Below are positions 21,813-32,535 of a stretch of DNA of 64,000 nt, one piece after another (the stretch's first letter is position 1; each line of letters starts with the position of its first letter). The position numbers and the translations under genes were made by a program. The notes under the pieces were generated by a model that was not told the origin of the DNA, searched no databases, and was given only the letters and a program-made list of their open reading frames with translations. Source of the DNA: Lepidostoma basale (Eukaryota; Arthropoda; Insecta; Trichoptera; Lepidostomatidae); assembly GCA_022606425.2 (NCBI GenBank), contig JAHDVF020001302.1, forward strand, positions 124,001 through 188,000, written 5' to 3'.

Positions 21813-22135
21813 CGGTCTTCTTCCATTTCTTGTTCCATTTACATCGTTAACATGTGCTTTATTTATCGTTTTAATAAACTGCACAATCAAATATTAGATG
21901 TCGGCCACATGATGAACCTGAAAAAAATGACGTGCGTGCATGGCATGATATCTGTATGTTGAGGATTCGAGTGAAGAATCGAAGGAATCGAAGAAGGAAT
22001 CGAAGAAGGAAATGAAGAATCGAAGGAATCGAGTGAAGAATCGAAGGAATCGAGAAAACAGTGTGGCGGTCCATTATTTTTTCCTACCTCTTCGAGGAGA
22101 CGGCGTGATGGCTAGTTGGTTCATTAGTTAGTTAC
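21813..22135. mobile_element. LINE-A fragment with inverted 5' segment
   Basis: 21813-21872 is antisense (cggtcttcttcc, ttccatttacatcgttaac, i.e. VNDVNG and RGRP). 21877-22135 is sense (acaatcaaatattagatg, tcggccaca, acgtgcgtgcatggca) and ends with gacggcgtgatgg and a degenerate TTAG tail. The two pieces abut at adjoining positions of the element, the pattern expected from twin priming during integration. Confidence 0.75.
21966..22056 (+). repeat. minisatellite inside LINE-A (gaatcgaagga-type unit)
   Basis: Units of gaatcgaaggaatcga and gaagaaggaatc repeat about five times between the part encoding NVEEAREI and the part encoding VWQS. It expands the LINE-A word gaggaagcgagagaa. Confidence 0.8.
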
Positions 22136-22484
22136 CACTAATATCAATATTTTGATCACTGTTTTATTTTGGAATATTGCATTTCCCAGTTAACGTAAGT
22201 CCCGCGTGGACGGGGAGCGGTTCTAGGGATTTTATAAGCAAAGCTGACGAAATGGCGTCGCTGCGTCCTATTACAGCCTCGGGTAAGCGGTGGGTAACCT
22301 TCTATGTCTTTATTTAACTTTATGTTTATTTATTTGTATGTTTATCAATTACTGTAACCCTACAAATAATTACTATTTTTAATTGATATTTCTTGGAAGA
22401 AATTCATTTTAAATATTGAAAACAAAAAAATATTATGCTAAATTTCTTTATTATTATAAATAAGGTGTGCTTTTACTTGTGTTT
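22136..22484. other. unique DNA, no gene seen
   Basis: 22190-22310 is GC-richer, with no recognised motif; the rest is AT-rich. Confidence 0.4.
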
Positions 22485-22525
22485 ACTGTCGACCGGTTTC
22501 GGCAGCTTGCTCCATCTTCTGTTTA
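22485..22525 (-). ncRNA. hammerhead-like motif, CCGG subfamily
   Basis: Minus strand: CAGAAGA, UGGAGCAAGCUGCC (stem II with AGC-AA-GCU), GAAA, CCGG, UC, GACAGU. The core has A in place of the U of CUGA, as in 62910-63012. Stem I pairing is not evident. Confidence 0.5.
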
Positions 22526-23089
22526 CCTACTGTTTTTTTGTGTTACAAATCTAACACAGTCTATAAATTCTATCGAAACTAACAAACGTTTATATTTTGT
22601 TTATGCTTTTTAAAAAGAAAGAAAAGATTCGAATGTCGTTAAGTGTTATTTTTTTCGTTTAATCGTGGCCAGCATTCGGAATACAGCATCCCTGTAACAT
22701 TGAATAGCAATCGTTATCCGCAGTAGTTAGATAACTAATGATGGTCGCGATGTAAGAGAGCGGCACTGCCGACCTTGGGTCTTGGGTCCGTGGTCTGATT
22801 GTGCAAGATTGTAGAATGCAACATCACAAATCATTAACCATAATGGTTGAACGTATTGGTACCTTCCTAAAAACACGCTCCATTCCGTGAGAATTCAAAT
22901 AAGTTTAATCACTTATTCATTGTTGCTTGAACGCCATATTTTATATTACATATAATATCAAAGGAGATGTACGTTTTGTATTGAATAGAAAAATAATAAC
23001 CTTAAAAATGAGTGAAATTTTTCATTTGATGGAAATAAATTAGACATTTCTTTATGCTCAAGTTAAAGTCAGCCAGTATTTGAAAAAGA
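22526..23089. other. unique DNA, no gene seen
   Basis: 22660-22880 is GC-richer without a recognisable match. Confidence 0.4.
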
Positions 23090-23232
23090 AGAATGTATGA
23101 TGGATTGTGACATAAGTGCGAATGAGAAGAAGCACGATAGTTATACCAGGATAGAACAGTATGGTGGTCCATCCTCTCTACCTACCTCTTCGGAAAAACG
23201 GCGTGATATTTAGTAAGTTACTTAGTTATTTA
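23090..23232 (+). mobile_element. LINE-A fragment, 3' end
   Basis: ccaggatagaacagtatggtgg, then ctacctcttcggaaaaacgg, cgtgat and a degenerate ttag tail. Decayed but clearly the last codons of the family. Confidence 0.7.
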
Positions 23233-23327
23233 TGCCTTAACAAGGTAATACAAGTTTCTTCCTTTTTAAAACATCAATTTATAAAAAAAAATTCCTTAAT
23301 AATTATTTTTTATATTTATTGCGCTTG

Positions 23328-23420
23328 ACTATCAGCTTCGACCGGTTTTGGCAGCTTGCTGCCTCGAAATGATTCCAACAAACTACTGAAACCAGTCTAA
23401 ACTAAAAATCAATTGAAATA
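23328..23420 (-). ncRNA. hammerhead-like motif, CCGG subfamily, in a partial foldback
   Basis: The minus strand has a perfect stem II (GGCAGC-AA-GCUGCC), then AAAA in place of GAAA, CCGG and UCGAAGC. A ctgaaaccagtc word at 23389-23400 is the decayed opposite arm. The CUGANGA core is not preserved, so this copy should be inactive. Confidence 0.5.
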
Positions 23421-23514
23421 AAACCATTTACTTAGTACAATGGTAGTTAAACGCATATTATAATTTATTTTTTCATTTAGTGTCTTTGCTCAATATTCAA
23501 AATCTATTGGCCCC

Positions 23515-23865
23515 AAACAGTGTCAAATGCCGTTCTCTGGACCATGGCAGGCGAAAAGCTAATTAGAGAACAAGTCGCTAGACGCAAATGGCAATGGATC
23601 GGTCACACTCTGAGACGGAACCCAGCCTGCATCGCTCAGGGCGCACTAGACTGGTCCCCTATGGGGAGAAAGAGAAAGCGAGCCTGACCTAGAGCCACCT
23701 GGAGAAGAGCCCTGCAGGACGAGGTTAAGGCAGCAGGCCTCACTTGGGATGATGTTAGGCATCAGTCATGCAATAGAGTCGGGTGGAGAAGTTTCTTGAG
23801 GCCCTATGCACCACGTAGGTGTGACAGGACAAAAATAAGAAGAAGAAGACAAAACAGAAAGGATT
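23515..23865 (+). mobile_element. LINE-G fragment, C-terminal end of ORF
   Basis: Reads EKLIREQVARRKWQWIGHTL, RRNPACIAQGALDWSP, GRKRKRA, a stop, PRATWRRALQDEVKAAGLTW, then SCNRVGWRSFLRPYAPRR. It ends in an A/G-rich tail (aataagaagaagaagac). A typical LINE C-terminus with the W-GHTLRR and GRKRKR-PR-TWRR words; only one or two lesions. Confidence 0.85.
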
Positions 23866-24124
23866 ATTTTTATTGTTATTATTTTAATGTATATTTTTTT
23901 CAATTGAAGCACCCACTTTATGGGTAGACATTAAAAAAATAAAAAATAAATAAAAAACTTTATATTTCATACATAAATCAGCATCGGCACTGGTGATCTG
24001 GTTAAACTGCCCTGATTAAGCTTGGGTTCAAGTGAAACCAGTTGGCATCAATTATAATAACAATCCCCTGGTTCAATACAACATTTTATTTATTTATTTA
24101 ATATTTTTATATTAATTATCTTTA
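23866..24124. other. AT-rich DNA with a weak tRNA-like trace
   Basis: At 23985-24050, tggtgatctgg and gggttcaagtg resemble A and B boxes but with mismatches. Too weak to call a SINE. Confidence 0.3.
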
Positions 24125-24412
24125 AGATGGTTTGAATACACGGAGAGAATGAATGAAGAAAGAATAATAAAAAAGGTATATGTTTACGATGTAAACGGAA
24201 CTAGAAACAGAGAAAGACGAAAGAAAACATGACACGATCAAATAAATCAAATATTGAATGTCGGCCGAATAAGGAATCGGAGAAAACGACGTGCGTGCAT
24301 TACACGATGCGTAAATCTTGAATGGTGTATGAATGACGCAGAAGAGAGTGGCGGTTCAATTTTCTGCCTACCCCTTCGGAGAGACATCGTGATGGTTAAT
24401 TATTTAGTAATT
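24125..24412 (+). mobile_element. LINE-A fragment, C-terminal end
   Basis: Sense copy: RWFEYTERMNEERIIKKVYV, then YDVNGTRNRERRKK, NQILNVGRIRNRRKRRACIT, RCVNLE, then shifted, and ctgcctaccccttcggagag, cgtgatgg with a decayed TTAG tail. One frame change lies near the stop at 24232. Confidence 0.85.
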
Positions 24413-24499
24413 TTTTTTTCCACCTACAATATTTTAATTGAATTTTTTTAATTAATCATGATATCCCTTAGAGAAATGTGTAAAACATAATATAGTTAA

Positions 24500-25195
24500 G
24501 GACGATAGCAGGCAAGACGCGCAAGAGAGATCGCGTGAGGAACACCAGAATAAGATAGATATGTGAGGTTGAGCATATTTTAAGATGGAGCAGACAGCGA
24601 AAAATGACTGGTACGGTCATGTTCAAAGAATGGACATGAACAGACTCCCCTATTTAAAAAAAACTAACTAACCATCACGCCGTCTCCCCGAAAGGGTAGG
24701 CAGAAAAAATGGACTGAAACACTTTTACTGATGCGGCACTCCATCCTTCTCTTTTCGCTCCGTGGGAGACGCGGTGTGATGGGTTGCGAACCTCATCGCC
24801 ACCAATAAGCATCTCCCGCGCACACTTCGATCGTCCAACACCCACGAAATAAATCTAAAACAAATAACAAATAATATAAAATACAATGATACAAAATAAA
24901 ATAACAAAATAAAAATAATTTAACACTAAATGTTCTTTTTAGATGGTGCACATATTGTCTATTTAATTTGTGTTCCATGAATCCACCGTTTTTTTTTTAA
25001 TTTAGTACATAATGTAATAACACATAATGTATATATATTGCATTGCATAATCAACCTCATGGTACTCGTCCTCGTGGAAGACCTCCTAAAAGATGGAAGG
25101 ACAGCTGAGAATCTACCTCACAGGAGGAGCAACACTCTGGAGAACAGACCACATAGGTCTACAATAAGGAAGACGAAGAAGAAGATAATATAATA
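24500..25195 (+). mobile_element. LINE-C 3' fragment split by an N1 insertion
   Basis: 24500-24655 carries the AGKT, RNTRIR and ICEVE region and 25033-25195 carries gtactcgtcctcgtggaaga, cctcctaaaagatgg and the tail gaagacgaagaagaagata. The uninterrupted copy at 16157-16440 shows that the two pieces were continuous at cccctatattgc, so N1 inserted later. Confidence 0.85.
24656..25032 (-). mobile_element. N1 non-autonomous element inside LINE-C
   Basis: Antisense, nearly complete copy: TTAG tail, tccccgaaagggtaggcag hairpin, ggtgtgatgggttgcgaacc, ggtgcacatattgtctattt, and accgttttttttttaattta at the right. The target site is TA-rich, so any duplication is only a few bases. Confidence 0.85.
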
Positions 25196-25984
25196 AAATT
25201 CTAAATTATTTAAATGTATATACATTTTGACTTCTCTAATTCTACCGAAACCGGTTGAACGTAGTGGTAAAATAACTGGAATTAAATGGTTTACGAGACA
25301 ATGATGTAGTATCTACTGAAGTTTCTATATTAATTTTGTTGGCTATTATTTCCAATAATATCCACAATGTAAGTTTAGTGGCGTATACGTCAATCGACCC
25401 AATTTGCCGATTTTTATTTACGTATTTATTAATCGTTAAAATATAGTTTAACGTTTACAATCTGCCCACCACTTACGTAATTAAATCTTGATTGGATGGA
25501 TCTCGTTAGCATAACTGAATCTCAATTTAGAGTGTTATTAGTTTGATACAGATTTACTAAAGATATTAATTTACCATATCGATTTTACACAATCTATACA
25601 GAAGCTGTTTTATACGGTGTGAAAAATATTTAGGATTGAGAAGATACCTTCTTGTTCGAAGCAAACGTACAAGATTAAATACTTTCGTCATCAGTAGTAT
25701 ATTATGTAATTGATTTGATCTCAAGGACTGAAAGCACTTTTTAAGTTGATGGAATTTTCATGGGAAAATGTTTAATTAACAAAGTGAAATTTATCTTAAT
25801 TATTTGTTGTATGTAATTAAAAAAAGTCTTAATTATGGAAATTCAAAACGTAAGACCCATTTATTTTTCGAAATAGCAGGCGAAGTACTTACTTTAAAGA
25901 CTCCATATAAATAATTTTTTTTTAAATATATAGGTATACCAAAAATCTATTTTTATTATTCTATGATAAAATTAAAGCAAAACA
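25196..25984. other. AT-rich DNA, hammerhead-arm remnant at 25248
   Basis: taccgaaaccggttgaac at 25248-25265 is a stray GAAA-CCGG-UU word of the hammerhead family without a core. Nothing else seen. Confidence 0.4.
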
Positions 25985-26090
25985 TTTAATAATCTGTTTT
26001 GAAAACATCTGTTTTCCAGATTTTTTTTTACACTTTAGGTGATTGACAAGTTCGCCCGTCTAAGGCAATCGTTACCAAATATATCAAATG
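25985..26090 (+). repeat. HF1 foldback element, left arm remnant
   Basis: gaaaacatctgttttccaga, then gacaagttcgcccgtctaag, gcaatcg. Decayed but in the right order. Confidence 0.6.
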
Positions 26091-26095
26091 GTCAA

Positions 26096-26152
26096 ATAAA
26101 CCACCATGCCGTTTCCCCGTAGGGGTAGACAGAAAGAGTGGATGGCCACTTA
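26096..26152 (-). mobile_element. 3' end of LINE-A or N1
   Basis: Antisense hairpin and last codons only: ccaccatgccgtttccccgt, aggggtagacagaaagagtg. Its stem is CCCC-UAC-GGGG, so the hairpin is kept although the loop sequence differs from the usual UUCG. Confidence 0.75.
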
Positions 26153-26254
26153 TTTTTTTAAATTATTAATTTAAAATTATTTCTGATTTATACAAAAAAA
26201 GTTAAACATGGCATTTCATTTTGAACAAATTTATTATTACAACATTTTGAATGT

Positions 26255-26365
26255 ATACAAATACTTGTAGACGAATACTGGGTTTTATTTACCTATTGCG
26301 GGTTATCAATTCAAGGATTAATTGTATCTCAATAGAGACAAAGATGCAAATCGGAATTTTATTAT
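26255..26365 (-). repeat. DR1 dispersed repeat, partial
   Basis: tatacaaatacttgtagacg, ttgcgggtta, and tctcaatagagacaaagatg match DR1 in antisense. Confidence 0.75.
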
Positions 26366-28984
26366 TATTTGAATAATGTTTAAAAATAAACACACATTGA
26401 TATAAGAGTAACATACTTTCCTTTCACAACCCTCTTAATCATAGATTTACGACAATCCAAATTCCTTGATCATAAAATGTTTCCCTAAGGCAACTGTCTT
26501 ATGAAAACGTAAATTATTATATAGTGTCGAAACGCGTATATAGACTTATGACATACTGAAGTAGCTTGTATTGTTTTATGGTTGAACTAATTTATCTTCA
26601 GTAAAGTGGGTTAAAGTGAAAATAAAACAATAAAACTTTATGTTACAGAAATTTGAATAATTTATTAAACACAAATCATAAGAAAAAAATTCTCGTGGAG
26701 CACACTTTTGCAGAGAGCGGTTAGATGTAAGATAAATTTGTTTTGTGGTTGAATGACACAGCTCTTTAACTACTCTAAATATTATTCCAAAGAACTTTTT
26801 TGGCGCCGAGATTAGAAGCGCTTTTGTAAGGAAACCCGCACGCCGCGCAGGCTTTGTGCGCAGTTGGCCCCGCGCAAGATTAATGATATAATTTTTCCTT
26901 ATTATCGCAACAAACGGTTAAAGACGAGCCTTTGTGAGCCCAACAATGAACAAGTGACCCGTATAAGAGACATCTTGGGGATGTAACCATTTGGCTGTGA
27001 CGTTGTGACATTTTAAGGGGTTAAGAACCATTTATAGTCATTTTCAGATCACATATAAGCTTTTGTTTATTGTGTTAGATTTAGCGATCCTAAAATTAAT
27101 CTTTATAGCAAAACTAAAATTTTGTAATAAAATAAATACATAACTTGAAATACATTTGTACAAATAATAGCGTTAAAACAATGGAATTTCATAACTATTT
27201 TTATCTGAATTAAAACATGTTTTTTCTCAAAACAAATAGCTTAGGTATATAATAACTTGATATTCACATTTTTAAATAACATAATATCTGGTAAACTTAA
27301 GGAGTTAAAACTATGGAAATTGATAATTAATTGTATATATAAATCACAAATTTTTCACTTTAGAGTTACATTATTATAATTTTATATTCATTTTTGGTTT
27401 AAGCTTATTAATTATATTAATATATTTTACTTAGTCAAATAAAATCAATATTGTTAACAAGTTTAAAATCAATATTATTAATAAGTACTAGCATGGTATA
27501 ATAAATAAAAACTATGGAATTAATATTATTGTTTTGGATATGAAAATAAGTTTTAAGTCTGTTGTGAATGATGATTTTATAATGATGGAAAATAGTATTT
27601 CCATAATATTTTACAATACTTTACAGTTTTTGGAAAATTTAATATAAATATCTAATACATGTAGGTAATGTATAAATCATATTTATGATAAGTATCACAA
27701 CTAGTCGGTAGTAAAAGTGATTTAACAAAAATATATAAAATAGTCTATTATTTGGCCGAAACACTATGATACTTTAACATTATTAACTGTTTAAATTTAA
27801 ATTATAACACTGTTATGATATCACAATTTTTATAATTCACTTTTTGAGTGTCACGACAGCTATTTTGCCAGCCAAGGTTAGCATCAATGATCATCAAAAA
27901 CTGATTGTTAATTCTGATGATGCCATTTTTTTATAAACTTAATTCGTTATCACTGTGGAATTCCATAACGATTTTTTATGAATTAAAACACATTTTTCAC
28001 TTTGAGTTTGTTTTTCTCAAAAAAAATTAAAACGAGAAAAAATGATTAGTTGGCAACCACTATGTCACTACAATTTTTATTCAGTCCGGATGATTAATGA
28101 TACAGGTTTGATAAGGGCGACAAAAGGGGAGCATGTGCTTATACTGACTTTGTATTTCCGCATTCATCTGTAAAAAACGATTGAGCATACCACCCCTAGA
28201 TTGGGGTGCTGCTAACCCCAGACATTATTTGTCAATGTTTACCCCAAATACTCGATGATTCCTGCGTACTTGAAACTCCATACAACACCTTAAAGGGTTA
28301 CGTTTAAGTACTTTTTTGATGCAAGCGAAATCTAGTTTATAATTTAGCAATAAATCATTCCGATTTGAGAGTTTATGAAACTCGTATGCAAATATTTATT
28401 TGAGAACAGTCAGTGGAGCGTTTGAAATGGATGATTTTATTAAACTAGCGCCGAAAAACGGGTTTTTTATTTTACTCGCTTATTCGCCATATATTTCACC
28501 GATGCCGTAATATTTCGTACCATAGATTTTGCAATAAAAAATTAAACCCTAAATAATATCGTCTACCTCCGCCTGACTTATTTGAGTTTTGATTAGATTT
28601 ATAATTACTAATCAATATATCTACTACTACTTGGGCAAATATAACTTTTTGATTGTGCTTTATTCAGAACTGTTATGATTTCCAGCTCTTGCACATTATA
28701 ACTATTATTACTATTCGTTGTTATAATAACAATAATTAGTATTGTTTTTATATTGTAAATTTTTCGTACTTCCTATTTTTATAACAAAAGATTTTACTGT
28801 TTTTATTGTTATTTTGCTTCAAATGTAGCCAAAACTAAATTATTGAATAAATTTATATACGCAGATAGATACACACATACCACTAAAATATTACTATGAT
28901 ACATTATTGATTGTTAAATTAGTTATATATGTAAGTTTTATTTGACTTATTTAAATCATATTTATAACACGTTCAAACTGATAA
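26366..28984. other. repeat-poor AT-rich DNA, two GC-richer patches
   Basis: 26800-27015 (cgcacgccgcgcaggctttg) and 28130-28300 are GC-richer unique patches. A weak dispersed unit (ggaatttcataac with gaattaaaacatg and ttctcaaaa) occurs at 27178-27245 and 27955-28030. No coding signature. Confidence 0.45.
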
Positions 28985-29065
28985 TTCCAGAGTCTGTCGA
29001 TGCTAGTGAGTCTGGCGAAACTGGTCGCTGTCGAAATAAAGACAAAAGTGGTAGTAATTAAAATA
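28985..29065 (+). ncRNA. hammerhead-like motif, CUGUCGA subfamily
   Basis: Sense: AGU, CUGUCGA (28994-29000), UGCUAGUGAGUCUGGC, GAAA, CUGG, UC, GCU. The downstream words tgtcgaaataaagacaaaag and tggtagta match the reverse complement of 6278-6310, so the repeat unit extends about 40 bp past the motif. Confidence 0.5.
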
Positions 29066-31559
29066 CATCGTTTTATTTAATTATTATTTAAAATTCCATA
29101 TTTGATATTTTTCAAAATAATATTAATTACAAATTTAAAAATTCTATGATTCCTTCCGTGGCGCTTATTTTAATTCGGTTATAATTCGTTTTATTGCTAA
29201 TTAGGGTAATAAAACAAATTTCAAGTACTCACATATATGGAAGATTCTTGCATAATTATATGTAACATATTTTATTTAATATTTCAAGCTATTTATAAAT
29301 GACTTATGCATTGAAGCTTTCCACTTCTCATTAAAAATTAATTAATTTTTCTGTAATGTTATATTTCATAATAACATAAAATACGACTGTAAATTTTCTA
29401 TTCATAGTAATTATAAAATATTACGTGGTATCCGTTTATCCTGCTAATGAAAATAATATAAAAAATGCGAATGCGCATTTCTCATAATGAAGAGGTAGTA
29501 ATTTTCTATAAAAGAAATTTACAATTGATTTTATATTAAATTAAATAAAAATAAAATTTTAATATTTGTATTAAAACCACTTGATTTGGTAACACCAACC
29601 GGTTAGTTATTTTTTGTGAGAAATTATTTTCCTTGCTTTCGGAGATTTTTCAGGTGAAATAATTCTAATCATAAGATGTATCAATTGAAATTTATAAAAA
29701 TAAATAGTCAAGTAGTTTTTGTGATATAAATTATGAAATAATATGTAAAATATTTAATCTCTAATTTCCAAGATTTAAACACCATCATCTTTGGTTGGCC
29801 CTCCTTGTATCTATATTCGACATTTCGTTTTTGATTCTAATATAATAAAAGGGCTAGTGTTAAGTTTATAATGCTGGCCCAAATTTATCTAGCCAGCGAT
29901 CTCTGGTCCTCATTTAATTTACGTGATTATGTTTCGTGATTTATTTTCTCAACACGTTTTGTAGGTAAATAAATTTTAATCGTAAAAAATAAACCCAAAA
30001 GTCAAAAAAGACGTATTTTTAAATCACAATGACAATTAATGCATTTCACGGTGTTTATATTTGTTTTCGTGTGTTGGATTTCAGTTTTTTAGAAATTTGA
30101 ATACTATGTTGAAATTGTGAAATTTAAAATTCACACGTTATTCTTGTTAAGATATCTTGTAATACGAGTAAAATATATAAGTTAGATGTTGTTAACAAAA
30201 TAACAAATAAATAATTTGTCATAAATTATCTATTTCAGATAATAATGCGTTATATAATTTTGATTTGGAAATTATATCAAAAGATTTTTTTATTTTAAAT
30301 GAATTATATTACTAAAACAGTTTCCAACGTTACGCGATAGATACTTTTTATGGTACAAAAGCTTTAATAAAAGAGCATTAGAAATCCAATTCTTTTGAAC
30401 CCATTTTAAAGATAAATGGTGCAAAAAGTTATTGTTAGTGAGCTTATTTTCTTAATCATTTCAATATAATAGAAATACGTAGGTACTTAATACAGAAACT
30501 ACAAGTCTCCAAATGAAGTCAATACAGAAGACTTTTAAAACGAATGGATAGACTTTGTTAGCGGTGCTTTGAATTTAGAATTATATTTTGGCATTATTCA
30601 GGAGCCAACAAAGAAAAGATCATTAGTATCTGTCGCAGTGCTTGGGATACCATCGTGTCATAGGGAGAAGTATTTGTTAAACGGATTGGCCATATTTTGA
30701 AGTTTTAGACATGCGAATTCACGCGTCTTGTGGGACCCGTTTTTTTTATCTTGCGAAATGATTAATTGAGCATAATATGATACATATATGCACAACACAG
30801 ATTTATTATAAAATATTGCACTTTATGCATGTTTGTTTGTTATTTCCGTAAATATTATTATATACTAATTAATTGAGCAACCGATAAAAAAATACCTGAG
30901 AGTTACGTTACATGTAGAGAAAATAGTCGCGTTCATTCATATTAATTATTTATGTTTTACTTTATAGAATAATAAATTACTTTTAGATATTTAAAATAAC
31001 ATAAAATTAATCTTGTAAAGGAATTCTTTTTTATTATTTGCTTACATCAGCACATGTCTAACTTGTTGACATATGTATAAAGCACGGAAATTGCGTTATT
31101 TATAAAACCTTTTTTTAAATTATAACATAAAAATAAACTAAAAGTAAGCGATTAATTAAAAAAAATGAAAAAAAGAAAACAATTTGTGCATGTACGTGTT
31201 TTAATTTATTACCGTGGAAAATATTATCAATCTGTTAAATGTACTTACAAAGTTATTTCCTAGTATTTAATTTAATTTTTTCTAGTAAATTTTACCCATA
31301 TATCAATACATTATAACTTTTTACCTTTATTATCTAACGATTATTTAAAAAACAAATATATTTTTAAAATAAATACGTGTTGCAATGATTTATTATAACT
31401 AAAAAAATAAATAGAGATGTATCCGATAATTAAAAAATATTATTTTATGTGTGGAATAACATTATGTTTGCCATTCTACTTGTAATAAACAACCCGTTGT
31501 TTATTTAAGAGCTGTGAACTACTTTCTGATTAACACATTGTGTATAATTAATCATTCGA
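29066..31559. other. long AT-rich stretch, no gene or repeat seen
   Basis: About 2.5 kb of strongly AT-rich unique sequence. 30530-30720 is slightly GC-richer, with no clear LINE words. Confidence 0.5.
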
Positions 31560-32060
31560 ATAAACAATGCAAAATGATGCATGCGTGCGATTAAACATTT
31601 CGGCTTTCGTTCCAATGCGCCCGAAGACATCATTGATTTCTTTTCGAACATACAATGCGGTAACTTCAAAATTCCTCCCCGCCCGAAAGTTTGACTCTCC
31701 TCTCCGAGAGAGCATTACAATTTTTCACGGTCCCGATAAGACGTATAAATGCGTCTTTTCTGAATAAGCTCAACCGTCTGCCACCAGTTAATCTGATAAA
31801 ATATGAAAAAGCACCTATTTGCGAAACAAAAAGGAAAGGGCAAGAGAATGAAAGCTCGCGGCGCTTTGCAGCCCGGCCAATGATCATTAATCAAGAGCTT
31901 GGGAAGATGCACGATCAATCCGCGGATGCAGGCTGGCGAGGCATTATTTCTTTACCATATTTGCTCTTCCACGGACTTCCGTTTCTTTATTGTTGCGATG
32001 AACAGTATTCAGGGGCCTATGCGTGCTAGCTTCAATTTGTTCCACACGCAATGAAGCCAC
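31560..32060. other. unique GC-richer island, several overlapping open frames
   Basis: Balanced composition, no repeat match, and open frames on both strands at once (for example plus 31691-32029, 112 codons, and minus 31666-31887). The plus 112-codon product has no recognisable domain. Simultaneous openness on both strands argues for composition rather than coding. A conserved regulatory element is a fair alternative. Confidence 0.35.
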
Positions 32061-32404
32061 TAATGGATTACGTATTGAATCATTTTGTTTTGTGTGAGAT
32101 TTATTCAATTGATTCGAATAGGCTTCCGAAGAAATTGATTCAATTTACTTTGAATAATGGTTTCAAGCTATGTAAAAAATCTACCATCAATTTAAATGAA
32201 TACCTTAAGTAATTAATAAATAATTATCGAAGGTACTAGGAAAATTTCATCAAATAACACAAATATTAGGCCTTTTGAAATGAAATGAAAACGAAAGTTT
32301 TATTAATTGGAATGTTCCTAGCACTGAACACATTATTCTATCAAATCAATTTCTAGTTAATTTTTATTGTACTGGTCTTGACTTCTAACACATCTTGAAA
32401 AAAT
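32061..32404. other. AT-rich DNA, no gene seen
   Basis: Nothing recognised. Confidence 0.5.
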
Positions 32405-32535
32405 GAACTAAGTCACCATCACAGCATCTCTCCGATATGTGACCGTAGAAGTAAAGATGGACCAAAACACTAATTCCTCAACACACGGCATACATCATGT
32501 CATACACGCACGTCGATTTCTCCGGCTATCTAGAT
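32405..32535 (-). mobile_element. LINE-A fragment, decayed 3' end
   Basis: aagtcaccatcacagcatct, then catcatgtcatacacgcacg and tcgatttctccgg in antisense. The hairpin is destroyed. Confidence 0.7.

Noticed and set aside
26500..26560. Hammerhead motif at gtgtcgaaacgcgtat
   Set aside because: GAAA followed by self-complementary CGCG is present, but there is no CUGANGA core and no stem II upstream.
30530..30720. LINE fragment (RIGHIL-like word)
   Set aside because: One short resemblance without a second family word or tail.
31691..32029. 112-codon frame as a confident protein gene
   Set aside because: No recognisable domain, and the opposite strand is open over the same stretch, which suggests composition; kept only as an island of interest.
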